Shown: positions 4,717 to 5,061 of the stretch, in pieces | Numbering within the stretch: the stretch's first letter is position 1 | Layout of the letters: each line of letters starts with the position of its first letter | Source: Burkholderiales bacterium | GTDB taxonomy: Bacteria > Pseudomonadota > Gammaproteobacteria > Burkholderiales > Casimicrobiaceae | Assembly (NCBI GenBank): GCA_031283405.1 | Contig: JAITBX010000220.1 | Span: 1 to 5,061 of the forward strand | Direction: 5' to 3' | Length of the DNA: 5,061 bases | Notes under the pieces: generated by a model | The model's input: the letters and a program-made list of their open reading frames with translations, nothing else | Databases searched by the model: none | What the model was told of the DNA's origin: nothing | Position numbers and translations under genes: made by a program

Positions 4717-5061
4717 CATGCGAGAGCGCCAGCGCTTGAGTAGCAGCGCATTGGTGACGACGGACAGCGACGACAACGCCATCGCCGCGCCCGCCAGCAC
4801 CGGCGACAAAATTCCCAGCGCCGCCAGCGGAATGCCGAGAACGTTATAAACAAACGCGAAAAAAAGATTCTGGCGAATCTTGCGCAGGGTGGCGCGCGAC
4901 AAGTCGATCGCGTCGGCGACCATCGTCAAATCGTTGCGCAGCAGCGTCATGTCGGCGACCGCCAGCGCGCTGCCGGAACCGGCACCCATCGCAAACGATA
5001 CATCGGCCTGCGCCAGCGCCGGCGCGTCGTTGACGCCGTCGCCGGCCATGCCGACGACGCC
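4714..5061 (-). CDS. copA: Copper-exporting P1B-type ATPase, C-terminal 115 residues (start lies beyond the window)
   Basis: The reading frame enters at 5061 and ends at TAG 4716-4714. The visible part starts with the hinge motif GDGVNDAP (visible residues 7-14) of the phosphorylation and nucleotide-binding domain. The last two membrane helices follow: a segment with NLFFAFVYN-LGIPLAALG and a segment with SPVLAGAAMALSSLSVVTNALL. The Tyr-Asn pair (72-73) and Met-x-x-Ser-Ser (94-98) are the TM7 and TM8 residues that define Cu(I)-transporting P1B-1 pumps. The enzyme is an inner-membrane protein that uses ATP to export Cu(I) from the cytoplasm. The usual GTGTD-like segment reads GAGSGSA, lacking the common Asp, a modest deviation. 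The end at KRWRSRM is about where the family ends, so the C-terminus looks complete although the stop lies in a repeat. The downstream HMA gene fits a copper-handling locus. The symbol assumes the unseen N-terminal part is typical. Confidence 0.9.
   Translation of the reverse strand, partial: GVVGMAGDGVNDAPALAQADVSFAMGAGSGSALAVADMTLLRNDLTMVADAIDLSRATLRKIRQNLFFAFVYNVLGIPLAALGILSPVLAGAAMALSSLSVVTNALLLKRWRSRM

Overview
The window looks like ordinary chromosome from a Gram-negative bacterium. The evidence is an outer-membrane FadL-type porin with a signal peptide and a C-terminal aromatic residue, plus a small lipoprotein with a clear lipobox. G+C-rich codon use, the style of the copper ATPase and the intergenic palindromes suggest Pseudomonadota, perhaps Betaproteobacteria; that placement is inference. 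All recognisable genes lie on the minus strand.

Read in the direction of transcription (high to low coordinates), the order is as follows. (1) The 3' end of a Cu+-exporting P1B-type ATPase, 5061-4714. (2) A 277-bp spacer crowded with inverted repeats. (3) A 77-residue heavy-metal-associated (HMA) domain protein, a CopZ-like copper chaperone, 4436-4203. (4) A 266-bp spacer with a weak terminator candidate and a possible fadD promoter. (5) fadD, long-chain acyl-CoA synthetase, 3936-2248. (6) fadL, outer-membrane fatty-acid channel, 2215-806, only 32 bp after fadD. (7) A 92-bp gap with a perfect 11-bp-arm palindrome. (8) A DUF6265-like lipoprotein, 713-126. (9) At the window edge, a 5'-truncated piece of recJ (about 41 codons visible) that begins within a few bases of the lipoprotein stop codon and has no start of its own.

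Two modules can be read functionally. fadD and fadL form a compact import and activation unit: FadL admits long-chain fatty acids through the outer membrane, and FadD traps them as acyl-CoA for beta-oxidation or lipid synthesis. The ATPase and HMA protein form a copper efflux and chaperone pair: the HMA protein would carry Cu(I) and hand it to the ATPase. The lipoprotein has no assigned function.

I found no strong case for a new multi-gene system. The points most worth a second look are the recJ fragment, which is either a rearrangement scar or an assembly join, and the cluster of distinct palindromic elements between the two copper genes. One of those elements overlaps the ATPase stop codon, and two others form an inverted pair.
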